Source of the DNA: Acidobacterium sp.
GTDB taxonomy: Bacteria; Acidobacteriota; Vicinamibacteria; Vicinamibacterales; UBA2999
Assembly: GCA_002737365.1 (NCBI GenBank)
Contig: NSIL01000002.1
Span: 1 to 64,000 of the forward strand
DNA length: 64,000 nt
Direction: 5' to 3'
Under the pieces are notes generated by a model. The model made no database searches. It saw only the letters and a list, made by a program, of their open reading frames with translations, and had not been told where the DNA came from. A program made the translations under genes and the position numbers. Every line of letters begins with the position of its first letter. Position 1 is the first letter of the stretch. Below are positions 45,982 through 54,438 of the stretch, one piece after another.

Positions 45982-46188
45982 CTACGCGGCGCGGGTCACG
46001 TTGCCGGCCTGGGGACCCTTGGGTCCGTCGACGATTTCGAACTCAACCGGCTGACCCTCTTCGAGGGAACGGAAGCCGGCGCCCTGAATCGCCGAGTAGT
46101 GCACGAACACATCGCTGCCGCCTTCGCGCTCGATGAAGCCGTAACCCTTGGCGTTATTGAACCACTTGACCTTGCCTGTAATACGCAT
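45982..46188 (-). CDS. Cold-shock (CspA-type) protein
   Basis: A 68-residue single cold-shock domain with RNP1 KGYGFIER and RNP2 VFVHYSAI, plus [10 protein letters not shown] at the start. It binds single-stranded RNA/DNA as an RNA chaperone. I use the ATG at 46188 (family-typical start); the track's 88-residue form would add an unrelated leader peptide. AGGAA lies about 9 nt upstream. A minus-strand terminator-like hairpin at 46273-46298 sits within its upstream region. It is divergent from purH. Confidence 0.94.
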   Translation of the reverse strand: MRITGKVKWFNNAKGYGFIEREGGSDVFVHYSAIQGAGFRSLEEGQPVEFEIVDGPKGPQAGNVTRAA

Positions 46189-46272
46189 CGTTCTATTCCT
46201 GTCTTGCAGGTGGCTCAGGCCACCGTAGTGATCGAACCCCAGTCCCATCCTGCGGATGAGCTTGAGGGCAAC

Positions 46273-46298
46273 AAAAAAGGCCGCAGCTTGCGGCCTTC
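46273..46298 (-). terminator. Rho-independent terminator facing the csp gene (possible attenuator)
   Basis: On the minus strand AAGGCCGCA-AGC-TGCGGCCTT is followed by a run of Ts (six including the stem end), then GTTG. It is oriented to stop minus-strand transcription about 85 nt before the csp ATG. There is no upstream minus-strand gene for it to end, since purH is divergent, so it may be an attenuator in the csp leader or end an antisense RNA. The rest of 46189-46418 shows no gene. Confidence 0.6.
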
Positions 46299-46418
46299 TG
46301 GTCCGCGCAAAATGGACTGCGGCGATGATACCGGTGCGTTACATTTGGTGTCAATTGGCAATGCGGCCGTGATTGATCAGTTTTCGATTTTTCTTCGTTT
46401 CCGGGGGAGCCTCTGTTC

Positions 46419-48032
46419 ATGCGCCGTGCAATTTTGAGTGTTTCAGACAAGACGGGCCTCGTGCCGTTCGCCCAGGCGCTGGCCGCCCGAGGCTTCGAAC
46501 TGGTGTCGACTGGAGGCACTGCCAAAGCGCTGGCCGGCGCCGGCCTGCCGGTCGTGAACGTCAGCGACGTCACTGGCTTTCCCGAGATGATGGACGGGCG
46601 CGTCAAGACGCTGCACCCGAAGATTCACGGCGGCATTCTCGCCCGCCGGCATCATCCTGAAGACCTCGCGCTGGCCGAGCAGCATGGCATTGGGATGGTC
46701 GATCTGGTCGTCGTCAATCTCTATCCGTTTGTCGAGACGGCGGCCAAGCCAGGCATTCGCTTCGATGAGGTGATTGAGCAGATCGACATCGGCGGGCCCA
46801 GCCTGGTGCGGGCCGCCGCCAAGAATTTTCGCGATGTCCTGATTGTCGTGTCGCCGAAGGACTACGACGAGGTGATCGCGGAGCTCGATCGATCCGGTGG
46901 CCCGTCGCTGGAGTTCCGCTTCGACTTGGCCCGCCGCGCCTTCGCGCACACCGGCAGCTACGACACCGCCATCGCCGGCACGCTCGACGAGGTGGTGGTT
47001 GATGGGGAGGCATTTTCAAGCCCCCAAGCCCCCAGGCCCGCAGGCCCTGTTGAACGCTTCGCCCCTGACGAACTCGCGGTCCACGCGCACAAGCTTCGCG
47101 ACCTTCGCTACGGCGAGAACCCGCACCAGCCTGCTGCGTGGTACGCGATCGATCCGCCATCAGGTCTCGGCGCGCCGGCGATTCTGCAGGGCAAGGAACT
47201 CTCGTTCACCAACCTGCTCGACCTCGACGCCGCCGCCCGCATCGTGCTCGAGTTCAGCGAGCCGACCGCCGCGGTGATCAAGCACACCAATCCGTGTGGT
47301 GTCGCGACCGGCGCGACTGTCGCCGAAGCCTACGTCCGCGCGCGCGAAGCGGATGCCCTGGCCGCCTTCGGCGGCATCATCGGCCTCAACCGCGCCATCG
47401 ACGTCGACACGGCCACGGCCATCGTCTCGACGTTCATTGAAGCCGTGGTGGCGCCGTCGGTGGATGAAGCGGCCAGGCCGATCCTCGCGAAGAAGGCCAA
47501 CCTGCGCGTGCTGGCGGCCGACTTCGGAGCACTCGGCGGCAACGAGTACCGCTCGATCCTCGGCGCCTTGCTGGTTCAGCAGCGAGATCAAGTCGTCGAA
47601 GCGCACACGCCGTGGCCGGCAGACGGCCTCAAGGTGGTGACCAAACGCCAGCCCACTGCTGAAGAATGGCAAGCGCTGCGATTTGCCTGGCGGGTGATGG
47701 CGCATGTGAAGTCGAACACCGTGATCTTCACCGACGCGTTCCGCACGTTGGCAATCGGCGCCGGCCAGATGAGCCGCGTGGATGCCGTGAAGGTCGCCAC
47801 CATGAAGGCAGCCGGATGGAAGTCCGCAGACGTGACGGCAATTCTCAAGGGTTCGGTCGCGGCGTCGGATGCGTTCTTCCCGTTCCGTGATGGTCTTGAT
47901 GCCGTGGCTGCTGCTGGTGCGACAGCGGTCGTTCAGCCGGGTGGCTCGGTGAAGGACGCGGAAGTGATCGCGGCTGCTGATGAGCACGGCCTCGCAATGG
48001 TGTTCACCGGCCGGCGACATTTTCGGCATTAG
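46419..48032 (+). CDS. purH: Bifunctional AICAR transformylase / IMP cyclohydrolase
   Basis: A 537-residue enzyme for the last two steps of IMP synthesis. The N-terminal IMP cyclohydrolase domain shows [32 protein letters not shown] and [18 protein letters not shown]. The AICAR transformylase part shows [16 protein letters not shown], the catalytic [11 protein letters not shown], and near the end [13 protein letters not shown] and [10 protein letters not shown] with a final [11 protein letters not shown]. The length is normal. Its 3' end overlaps the convergent J-domain gene by 29 nt. Confidence 0.96.
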   Translation: MRRAILSVSDKTGLVPFAQALAARGFELVSTGGTAKALAGAGLPVVNVSDVTGFPEMMDGRVKTLHPKIHGGILARRHHPEDLALAEQHGIGMVDLVVVNLYPFVETAAKPGIRFDEVIEQIDIGGPSLVRAAAKNFRDVLIVVSPKDYDEVIAELDRSGGPSLEFRFDLARRAFAHTGSYDTAIAGTLDEVVVDGEAFSSPQAPRPAGPVERFAPDELAVHAHKLRDLRYGENPHQPAAWYAIDPPSGLGAPAILQGKELSFTNLLDLDAAARIVLEFSEPTAAVIKHTNPCGVATGATVAEAYVRAREADALAAFGGIIGLNRAIDVDTATAIVSTFIEAVVAPSVDEAARPILAKKANLRVLAADFGALGGNEYRSILGALLVQQRDQVVEAHTPWPADGLKVVTKRQPTAEEWQALRFAWRVMAHVKSNTVIFTDAFRTLAIGAGQMSRVDAVKVATMKAAGWKSADVTAILKGSVAASDAFFPFRDGLDAVAAAGATAVVQPGGSVKDAEVIAAADEHGLAMVFTGRRHFRH

Positions 48033-48774
48033 ACCAGGAGTCCGGCGGTCGAAGCGCGTCGAGCCGATTGGTGGCGACCAGGATGTCTCGCTTCAGCCGC
48101 CGGACCATGTCCTTGACGAGGTCCTTCCCCTTGGCGGCTTCCTCGTCCACCATCTTCCTCAACTGCCACATCGGGGATTCCTGCAGCATCGCGTGAGCGT
48201 TCGCAACCAGCTCCAGTTGTTCCTCGATCTGGGCGATGCGGCGGACGAGGCGCAATCGGGTGGCCTCGGCATCGGTGCCCTCGATCGCTTCGGGACTGCG
48301 CTGCCATGCTTCCAGGATGCCGCGCAACTGCTCCTCGTCGCCCAGCGCGTAGGCGCGGTTGGCCTCAATCATCAGGGAGTGCCGCCGGTCGCGGGTGTCG
48401 GCGTCCCTGGCCAGGTCGGGATGAATCACTTTCGCGACATCGCGAAACAGCTTGCGCACCGCGTCGGAGGTGAATCGTGGCAGCGGCGCCGGCCGCGTGG
48501 GAGCTGGAGCCGCGTCTGGCGCAGGCGAGGCCGGCGGCCGCTTTAACAACTCGCCCAGTTCGGCTTCGGCGAGCTCGGCCTCCAGCCGGTCGAGTTCCTC
48601 GTGCAACTGGCCGACCTCGTGACGATAACGGGCCTTAAACGCAGCCAGGTCGGCCTGCGCCCGCGCTGCGGCAAGGCTCTGTTGGACGTAGGCCGTGTCG
48701 AGCTCGGACAGCCGCGTGCGCAAACCCTCGAGGTCGTGGCCATGGGGTCGCGCCGATGGAACCAGCAGGGTCAC
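48004..48774 (-). CDS. J-domain (DnaJ-like) coiled-coil protein
   Basis: A 256-residue protein. A long N-terminal coiled coil (about 12-80; [20 protein letters not shown]) and a Pro/Ala linker lead to a J-domain-like helical segment (about 100-150) with the HPD motif in [11 protein letters not shown] and [15 protein letters not shown] second helical region follows to the end. It probably recruits Hsp70 to a target. Start is GTG, with TATCAT ending 6 nt upstream. Its promoter overlaps that of divergent rlmF. Confidence 0.7.
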   Translation of the reverse strand: MTLLVPSARPHGHDLEGLRTRLSELDTAYVQQSLAAARAQADLAAFKARYRHEVGQLHEELDRLEAELAEAELGELLKRPPASPAPDAAPAPTRPAPLPRFTSDAVRKLFRDVAKVIHPDLARDADTRDRRHSLMIEANRAYALGDEEQLRGILEAWQRSPEAIEGTDAEATRLRLVRRIAQIEEQLELVANAHAMLQESPMWQLRKMVDEEAAKGKDLVKDMVRRLKRDILVATNRLDALRPPDSWSNAENVAGR

Positions 48775-48780
48775 ACTAAG

Positions 48781-48786
48781 ATGATA
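48781..48786 (-). promoter_or_regulatory. -10 box TATCAT (minus strand); overlaps divergent promoter
   Basis: On the minus strand TATCAT ends 6 nt before the GTG at 48774. On the plus strand TAAGAT (48777-48782) ends 9 nt before the TTG at 48792. The two divergent -10 boxes overlap, and the genes are separated by only 17 nt. Confidence 0.5.
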
Positions 48787-48791
48787 GCGAA

Positions 48792-49697
48792 TTGATCAGG
48801 CCGTCAGCCAAGGAGCAGTTGCACGAGCGGAACCGGTTTCGGGCCGGCTACAACTTCGCCCGGCTGATCGCGGCGAGCCTGCGGCTGGAGCCGTTCGTTC
48901 TGCCGAACGCCCATGGCGACGCGTCCATTGACTACGCCGACCCAGAGGCCGTGAAGGCACTGAATCAGGCTCTGCTCAAGGACGCCTACGACCTTGAGTG
49001 GGACCTGCCGGCCGACTACCTGTGCCCGCCAATCCCCGGGCGCAGCGAATATCTGCATCACCTCGCGGACCTGCTCGGGGTCGGCTCCGCGTCAACACCG
49101 CGGCGCACGCCCGTGGCCGTCCTGGACGTCGGCATGGGTGCCAACTGCATCTATCCGCTGATCGGCGCGCGCGAATACGGTTGGCACTTCGTCGGCACCG
49201 AGGTCGATCCAGTCGCACTGAAGTGGGCGCAGGAGCTGGTGGCGGCCAATCCGTCGGTAGCCACGTTGCTCGAGTGCCGGCTGCAGAAGTCGCCGCTTTC
49301 ATGCTTCCGCGGCGTGACCCGCGCGGATGAGACCTTCGACCTGTCGATGTGCAATCCGCCGTTTCATGAGTCGGCCGAGGCGGCCGCCGAAGGTAGCCTC
49401 CGGAAGCAGCGCAACCTGGGGACGAAGCAGTCGAAAGCGACGGCGTTGAACTTTGGCGGCCAGGCGGGTGAGCTCTGGTGTGAAGGCGGCGAGCTGGGAT
49501 TTGTCGGCCGCATGATTGTCGAGAGTGCCGAGCGACCCCAACTGTGCCGATGGTTCACGACCCTCGTCGCGAAGCGCACGCATCTGCCAGGTCTGTTCAA
49601 GCAGTTGGACGCAGTCAGCGCCGTTGACGTCCAAACGCTGGAGATGGCGCACGGCCAGAAAAAAAGCCGCATTCTGGCCTGGACGTTCCGACGTTAG
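48792..49697 (+). CDS. rlmF: 23S rRNA (adenine-1618-N6)-methyltransferase
   Basis: A 301-residue SAM-dependent methyltransferase matching RlmF along its length: ERNRFRAGYNFARLIAAS, NAHGDASIDYADPEAVKALNQ, the SAM motif VLDVGMGANCIYPLIGAREY, the catalytic FDLSMCNPPFHESAEAA, and ending in KSRILAWTF. The TTG at 48792 is used with the overlapping promoter box upstream; another TTG at 48822 (after AAGGAG) is possible. It is followed by a DUF885 gene with its own promoter in the rlmF 3' end. Confidence 0.92.
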   Translation: MIRPSAKEQLHERNRFRAGYNFARLIAASLRLEPFVLPNAHGDASIDYADPEAVKALNQALLKDAYDLEWDLPADYLCPPIPGRSEYLHHLADLLGVGSASTPRRTPVAVLDVGMGANCIYPLIGAREYGWHFVGTEVDPVALKWAQELVAANPSVATLLECRLQKSPLSCFRGVTRADETFDLSMCNPPFHESAEAAAEGSLRKQRNLGTKQSKATALNFGGQAGELWCEGGELGFVGRMIVESAERPQLCRWFTTLVAKRTHLPGLFKQLDAVSAVDVQTLEMAHGQKKSRILAWTFRR

Positions 49698-49700
49698 AAT
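49695..49700 (+). promoter_or_regulatory. -10 box TAGAAT, leaderless start
   Basis: TAGAAT overlaps the rlmF stop codon and ends exactly 6 nt before the ATG at 49707. No ribosome site is present. Confidence 0.6.
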
Positions 49701-49706
49701 CAGCCA

Positions 49707-51539
49707 ATGACGATGCTGCCCTTGATGAACCGGCGCGAAGCCCTGGCGGCCATCGCCACGACTGCGGCCCTGCCGCTGCTGAACGGCTGCAACGCCCAAC
49801 CGGCGAAGAATCCTGACGCCGATGCGCTCGCGCTGCTGGATCAGATTGGCGAGAACTACCTGCGCTTCGCCCCCGAAGGCGCGACCACGCTCGGCATCGA
49901 TACCGGCGCGCGGGCAGCCCTTCGTTCGCAGCTCGCCGATCGATCGGCCGACGGCCAGAAGAAGATTGCCGACATCGTGCGGCAGGATCTCGAACGTGCG
50001 AAAGCTTTTGATACCGCTGGCCTTGGCCATGCCACTCGCACCAGCGTGGAGGTCGTGCGCAGCGCGTATGCCACCGCCAGCGAAGGCTTTGCCTTGCCCT
50101 ATGGCGACCTCACCGTCGGCAGCTGGCGCAACACGCCGTACGTGGTGATCCAGAATGTTGGCGCCTATCTCGACCTGCCGCGATTCCTCGACAGCGACCA
50201 TCCCGTCAACGACGCCGCCGACGCCGAGGCGTACCTCTCGCGTCTCCAGTCTTATGGCCAGCAGCTCGACGGCGAGCGCGGCCGCATGCAAGCCGCCCGC
50301 GGCCAAGGGCTGGTGCCGCCGGCCTTCTTGATCGACAAGGCGCTCTCGCAGATGCAGATGTCGTCGAAGAGCGCTCGCGACGGTGGCTCGCTGGTCGAAT
50401 CGATGGCGCGGCGGACGAAGACCATTCCCGGCAACTGGACTGAGCGCGCGAAGACGATCGCGGCGCAGGAGATTGCCCCGGCACTGGACCGGCAGATTGC
50501 CGAACTCGAGGCGCAGCGCGCCGTTGCCAAAGACGAAGCGGGGATGTGGGCGCGGCCGCATGGTGATGAGTTCTACCGGTGGGCGCTCAAGGCGTCGACC
50601 ACCACCAACATGACGCCGGACGAAGTCCACGTCATGGGCCAGGCCGAGCTCGAGCAGTTGCACGGCCGCATGGATACGATCCTGAAGGGCGCCGGCTACA
50701 CCAAAGGCACCGTCGGCGAGCGCATGCAGGCGCTGGCCCGGGATCCCCGCTACCAGTTTGCCGACGGCGACAAGGGCCGCGCCGAGATCCTGGCGTTCAT
50801 CGAGGATCGTCTCACGTGGATCCGAGCTCAGCTCCCGCGCGCGTTCAACACGCTGGTCAATCCCAACATGGAAGTGAAGCGATTGCCGCCCGAAGAAGAG
50901 CCTGGCGCGCCGACGGCGTATGGCGGCGCTGGCTCGATCGACGGCAAGATGCCCGGCAAGTACTGGATCAATCTCCGGACCACGCAGCTGCACAGCAAGT
51001 ACAGTCTTGCCGATCTGACGTTTCACGAGTCGATACCCGGTCACATCCTGCAGGGCGAGTACACCCACCAGATGCCGCTCATCCGGCAACTGCTGGCGTT
51101 CAACGCCTACTCGGAAGGGTGGGCGCTCTATGCCCAACAGTTGGCCGATGAACTCGGCGCGTATTCCAGCGATCCGATCGGGCAGGTCGGCTACCTGCAG
51201 GCGCTGGCGTTCCGCGCCTGCCGGCTGGTGGTCGACACCGGCATCCACGCCAAGCGCTGGACGCGCGAACAGGGCGTGCGGTTCTTCGTCGAGGTCAACG
51301 GCTCGAATCCCATGGAAGTCGCCAGCGAAGTCGATCGCTACTGCTCGTGGCCAGGACAAGCCTGCGGTTACAAGGTTGGCCACAGCGAGATCAATCGCCA
51401 GCGCGAGCGGGCCACGGCCTCCGTTGGGTCGAAGTTTGACGTCAAGGCATTCAACGACACGGTGGTGCTTGGCGGCAACGTGCCGCTCGATGTGCTCGCG
51501 AAGAACGTGGATCAATATGTTGCGACCGTCGGCTCCTGA
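49707..51539 (+). CDS. DUF885-family exported metallohydrolase-like protein
   Basis: A 610-residue protein. The N-terminus (NRREALAAIATTAALPLLNGC) has twin Arg and a possible lipobox Cys, so it is exported and perhaps lipid-anchored. The body matches DUF885, including the zinc-type motif LTFHESIPGHILQGEY (HExxxxH variant), YSEGWALYAQQLADELG downstream, and near the end WPGQACGYKVGHSEI. Members are thought to be peptidase-like. Helical segments surround the active site. It is followed by trmL with a TGATG overlap if the longer trmL start is used. Confidence 0.88.
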   Translation: MTMLPLMNRREALAAIATTAALPLLNGCNAQPAKNPDADALALLDQIGENYLRFAPEGATTLGIDTGARAALRSQLADRSADGQKKIADIVRQDLERAKAFDTAGLGHATRTSVEVVRSAYATASEGFALPYGDLTVGSWRNTPYVVIQNVGAYLDLPRFLDSDHPVNDAADAEAYLSRLQSYGQQLDGERGRMQAARGQGLVPPAFLIDKALSQMQMSSKSARDGGSLVESMARRTKTIPGNWTERAKTIAAQEIAPALDRQIAELEAQRAVAKDEAGMWARPHGDEFYRWALKASTTTNMTPDEVHVMGQAELEQLHGRMDTILKGAGYTKGTVGERMQALARDPRYQFADGDKGRAEILAFIEDRLTWIRAQLPRAFNTLVNPNMEVKRLPPEEEPGAPTAYGGAGSIDGKMPGKYWINLRTTQLHSKYSLADLTFHESIPGHILQGEYTHQMPLIRQLLAFNAYSEGWALYAQQLADELGAYSSDPIGQVGYLQALAFRACRLVVDTGIHAKRWTREQGVRFFVEVNGSNPMEVASEVDRYCSWPGQACGYKVGHSEINRQRERATASVGSKFDVKAFNDTVVLGGNVPLDVLAKNVDQYVATVGS

Positions 51540-51592
51540 TGCCGCCTCCGGCGAGCCCATCGTCTGGTTCGCTTCACGCGGTTGCTGACGCC

Positions 51593-52063
51593 ATGCACGT
51601 CGTCCTGGTCCATCCCGACATTCACTGGAACACCGGCAACGCCGGCCGCACGTGCCTGGCGGCAGGCGCCACGCTGCACCTGATCGAGCCACTCGGCTTC
51701 TCACTCGACGATCGCCAGGTCAAGCGCGCGGGCCTCGACTATTGGGAGCATGTCGACTTGAGGGTATGGCCCAACTGGGAGGCGTTCGAGGCGCAGCTCC
51801 CGGCGCTCGGTGAGCCATTCTTTTTCTCGACGAAGGCGACGCGGCTGCTGTGGGATGCGCCGCTCGGCACCGCGCAAGAGGCCGTGCTGATCTTCGGTCG
51901 AGAGACCGGCGGATTGCCCCCTGAACTGCACGAGCAGTACCGCGACCGGTTCGTGGCCATGCCGATTCTGTCGTCGCGGGTGCGATCGCTCAACCTGTCC
52001 AACAGTGTGGCGGTGGCGGTTTACGAGGTGCTGCGTCAGCAGCGCGCCAAAGGAGAAGGGTGA
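51593..52063 (+). CDS. trmL: tRNA (cytidine/uridine-34 2'-O)-methyltransferase
   Basis: A 156-residue SPOUT methyltransferase. The start HVVLVHPDIHWNTGNAGRTC is the family N-terminus, followed by LHLIEPLGFSLDDRQVKRAG, LIFGRETGGLP (SAM knot) and the final knot SLNLSNSVAVAVYEVLRQ. It methylates the wobble base of leucine tRNAs. The ATG at 51593 gives the normal length; an in-frame ATG at 51539 overlapping the previous stop would add 18 residues and offers translational coupling, so it is a real alternative. Confidence 0.92.
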   Translation: MHVVLVHPDIHWNTGNAGRTCLAAGATLHLIEPLGFSLDDRQVKRAGLDYWEHVDLRVWPNWEAFEAQLPALGEPFFFSTKATRLLWDAPLGTAQEAVLIFGRETGGLPPELHEQYRDRFVAMPILSSRVRSLNLSNSVAVAVYEVLRQQRAKGEG

Positions 52064-52239
52064 GCGACACGTTCAGTCCGTTCGACAACGTCGGCCACCT
52101 GATTCACGGCGCGCGTGATGGCCAAGCGGTATCAAGAGTCGATTGGCCCGTGGCGGGCGTAGCTGCCGTTCGTTCCGCTCACCGGGCACCACGCTTTCGA
52201 CGCCGACACCATGACACGTCGCGCCGAATCGTTCTATGA
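52060..52239 (+). pseudogene. Short ORF with a DinB-like start, probable relic
   Basis: A 59-residue frame starts with GTG overlapping the trmL stop. Its first residues, TFSPFDNVGHLIHGARDG, resemble the opening part of DinB-family proteins; the remainder is Arg/His-rich and unlike any protein. An adjacent frame has YQESIGPWRA then a stop, also protein-like. The simplest reading is a gene destroyed by deletions. 52240-52289 holds only the next promoter. Confidence 0.35.
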
Positions 52240-52277
52240 CGACTGTTTTAAGGTCTACTCTGTGGCTGTTTATCGTC

Positions 52278-52283
52278 TAATCT
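52278..52283 (+). promoter_or_regulatory. -10 box TAATCT, leaderless start
   Basis: TAATCT ends 6 nt before the ATG at 52290 and no ribosome site is present. This favours 52290 over the GTG at 52284 used in the track. Confidence 0.5.
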
Positions 52284-52289
52284 GTGGCC

Positions 52290-53432
52290 ATGAAGCTGCC
52301 TGCTCTCGTCGCCCTGATTGCCACGATGACCGTCACGACCGGCACAGCCCGTCAGCGTCCGCCCGACGTCATCCCCTCGGTTGACCACTACGTCCGGGTC
52401 ACGTCAACGGTGCCGTCGATGGCCGGGCAGGTCGCCAACATCTACGTGCGCGAGCGCATGAAGACCGGTGCCATCGCGCCGGCTGCGGACCGTGTGGTGC
52501 TGTTCGTTCATGGCGCCGGCACCCCGGCCGAAGTGGCCTTCGATCCGTCAGCACGCGGCTATAGCTGGATGGCGTATCTCGCGGCCGAAGGCTTTGATGT
52601 CTTCGCGATGGACACCACCGGCTATGGCCGCTCCACGCGGCCCGCGGCCATGAACGATCCCTGCAACCTGTCTCCCGAGCAACAAAAGTTGTTCGTGCCG
52701 GCGTTGATGGCGGCGCCGTGCGCGCCGACCTACCCGAGCCAGGTGACCAACATCGGCTCTGACTGGAACGACATCGACGGTGTGGTGAACTACATCCGCG
52801 CCCTGCGCCAGGTGGACCAGGTCAGCCTCGTGGCGTGGTCGCTCGGCGGACCGCGCGCCGGCGGCTATGCCGCCCAGCATCCCGAGAAGGTGCGCTCGCT
52901 GGTGCTGCTGGCGCCGGCCTACAACCGCAACGCTGAGGCTACGGCGCCGGTGTTGCCGCGAGCCGGGGTCGCATTCAACACCCAGTCGAAGGCCGAGTTC
53001 GTCGCCAATTGGGATCGCCAGGTCGGTTGCCGCGATCAAGTCGAGCCGGCGGTGCGCGAAACCGTCTGGGCCGACATGATCGTGTCGGACCCGGTTGGCG
53101 CCACCTGGGGTAGCGGCGTGCGCCGCGCGCCGTCGACCACGACATGGGGATGGAATACGGCGATGGCGGCAGCAACGAAGATTCCCGCGCTGATCATTGC
53201 CGGTGTGCACGACAAGCAGGTGACGCCCGATCGCGTGCGGCCGCTCTACGACGACCTGGGCTCGAGCCAGAAGGTCCTGATCGACCTTGGTTGCTCGGGG
53301 CACAACGCGATGTGGGAGAGCAATCGCCTGCTGATGTTCAAGGCGTCGCTCGACTGGCTGACCAGGGGCGCGGTCGGTGACACCAAGGCCGGCATCGTCC
53401 GCATGGGCTACCCGGCGTCGAGCGCGCCGTAG
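52290..53432 (+). CDS. Exported alpha/beta hydrolase
   Basis: A 380-residue protein with a signal peptide (KLPALVALIATMTVTTGTA). The alpha/beta fold shows VVLFVHGAGTPAEV (oxyanion HG), the segment FAMDTTGYGRSTRP, the nucleophile elbow SLVAWSLGGPRAGGYA (Ser), LIIAGVHDKQVTPDRV (acid) and CSGHNAMWES (His). The triad is complete, so it should be active as a periplasmic esterase or related hydrolase; the substrate is unknown. It converges with the heptose kinase gene. Confidence 0.87.
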   Translation: MKLPALVALIATMTVTTGTARQRPPDVIPSVDHYVRVTSTVPSMAGQVANIYVRERMKTGAIAPAADRVVLFVHGAGTPAEVAFDPSARGYSWMAYLAAEGFDVFAMDTTGYGRSTRPAAMNDPCNLSPEQQKLFVPALMAAPCAPTYPSQVTNIGSDWNDIDGVVNYIRALRQVDQVSLVAWSLGGPRAGGYAAQHPEKVRSLVLLAPAYNRNAEATAPVLPRAGVAFNTQSKAEFVANWDRQVGCRDQVEPAVRETVWADMIVSDPVGATWGSGVRRAPSTTTWGWNTAMAAATKIPALIIAGVHDKQVTPDRVRPLYDDLGSSQKVLIDLGCSGHNAMWESNRLLMFKASLDWLTRGAVGDTKAGIVRMGYPASSAP

Positions 53433-53436
53433 CGGA

Positions 53437-54438
53437 CTAGCTCGGAAAGCGCGCCTTGAGCTCGTCGCTTGAAACGGTCGAGGCGCCGAACTTGCCGACG
53501 ACGATGCTGGCGGCCTCGTTGGCAATCCGGGCGGCTTCGGTCATGGTGCCGCCCGCGGCAATGGCCAGCGCCAGCGTCGCGATCACGGTGTCACCGGCGC
53601 CGGTCACATCCGCAACTTCTTGAGCAGACGCCAGCAGGTAACCGTCGACGCCGGCATGCGACAGCCACATGCCGTGCTCGCCACGCGTAATCAACACGTT
53701 CTCAACACCCAGTCGCTGGCGCAAGGCTTCCGCCGCCCGGCGGGCATCGTCGTGCGACTCGATGCGCATGTTGGTGGCGCTCTCCGCTTCGACCTGATTC
53801 GGCGTCACCAGCGAGGCGCCGGCGTAGTAGTCGATGTGCGGTACTTTCGGGTCGACGATCACGGGGATGCCAGCCGACTGGCCGTAGGCCGATAACTGCG
53901 CCATCGAGCGGCGGGTGATGACACCCTTCTGGTAATCAGAGACCAGAATTACCTGCGCGGCTGTGGCGCGCGTCTCGACCTGGGCGGCGAGCGCCTCGGC
54001 AATCGAGGTGCTGATCTCGTGGTCCGACTCGTAGTCGACGCGCGCCACTTGCTGATTGCGCGTCGTCACCACGCGCATCTTTGTCGTGGTTTTGCGCTCG
54101 GGGTCGATGATTAGTCCAGTGGCGTGCAGGCCCTTGGCCGCGAGCTCGTTCTTCAGTTGGGTGCCGGATTCGTCGGCGCCGATCACGCCGATCAGGTCGA
54201 CCGCCGCGCCGAGGGCGCGCAGGTTGTGCGCCACGTTCGCCGCTCCGCCGAGGCGCCATTCCTCGCGAGCGAAGACCACGACGGGGACCGGCGCTTCCGG
54301 CGAGATCCGGCTGACGCGGCCGATCACGAAGCGATCGAGCATGACATCACCGACCACGGTGATGCGGCGCGACGCGAACCGGTCGATCAAGTGGTGTGCG
54401 CGCGCGGACGCGATCTCAGGCAGCACCGCGGCGCTCAT
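53437..54438 (-). CDS. rfaE1: D-glycero-beta-D-manno-heptose-7-phosphate kinase (RfaE1 domain)
   Basis: A 333-residue PfkB-type sugar kinase. Signatures: VVGDVMLDRFVIGRVSRISPEAPVPVV, in short VGDVMLDRF, then WRLGGAANVAHNLRALGA, VSDYQKGVITRR, DPKVPHIDYYAGASLVTPN and the catalytic DVTGAGDTVIATLALA. It corresponds to the kinase half of HldE; the nucleotidyltransferase domain is absent, so a separate RfaE2 must be elsewhere. It acts after GmhA (26367-26945). The track ORF 53437-55116 extends falsely upstream; the ATG at 54438 overlaps the previous stop (ATGA). Confidence 0.93.
   Translation of the reverse strand: MSAAVLPEIASARAHHLIDRFASRRITVVGDVMLDRFVIGRVSRISPEAPVPVVVFAREEWRLGGAANVAHNLRALGAAVDLIGVIGADESGTQLKNELAAKGLHATGLIIDPERKTTTKMRVVTTRNQQVARVDYESDHEISTSIAEALAAQVETRATAAQVILVSDYQKGVITRRSMAQLSAYGQSAGIPVIVDPKVPHIDYYAGASLVTPNQVEAESATNMRIESHDDARRAAEALRQRLGVENVLITRGEHGMWLSHAGVDGYLLASAQEVADVTGAGDTVIATLALAIAAGGTMTEAARIANEAASIVVGKFGASTVSSDELKARFPS

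Noticed and set aside
49299-51704. 801-aa minus-strand ORF under the DUF885 gene
   Set aside because: It spans three plus-strand genes and has no family motifs; shadow of GC-rich coding.
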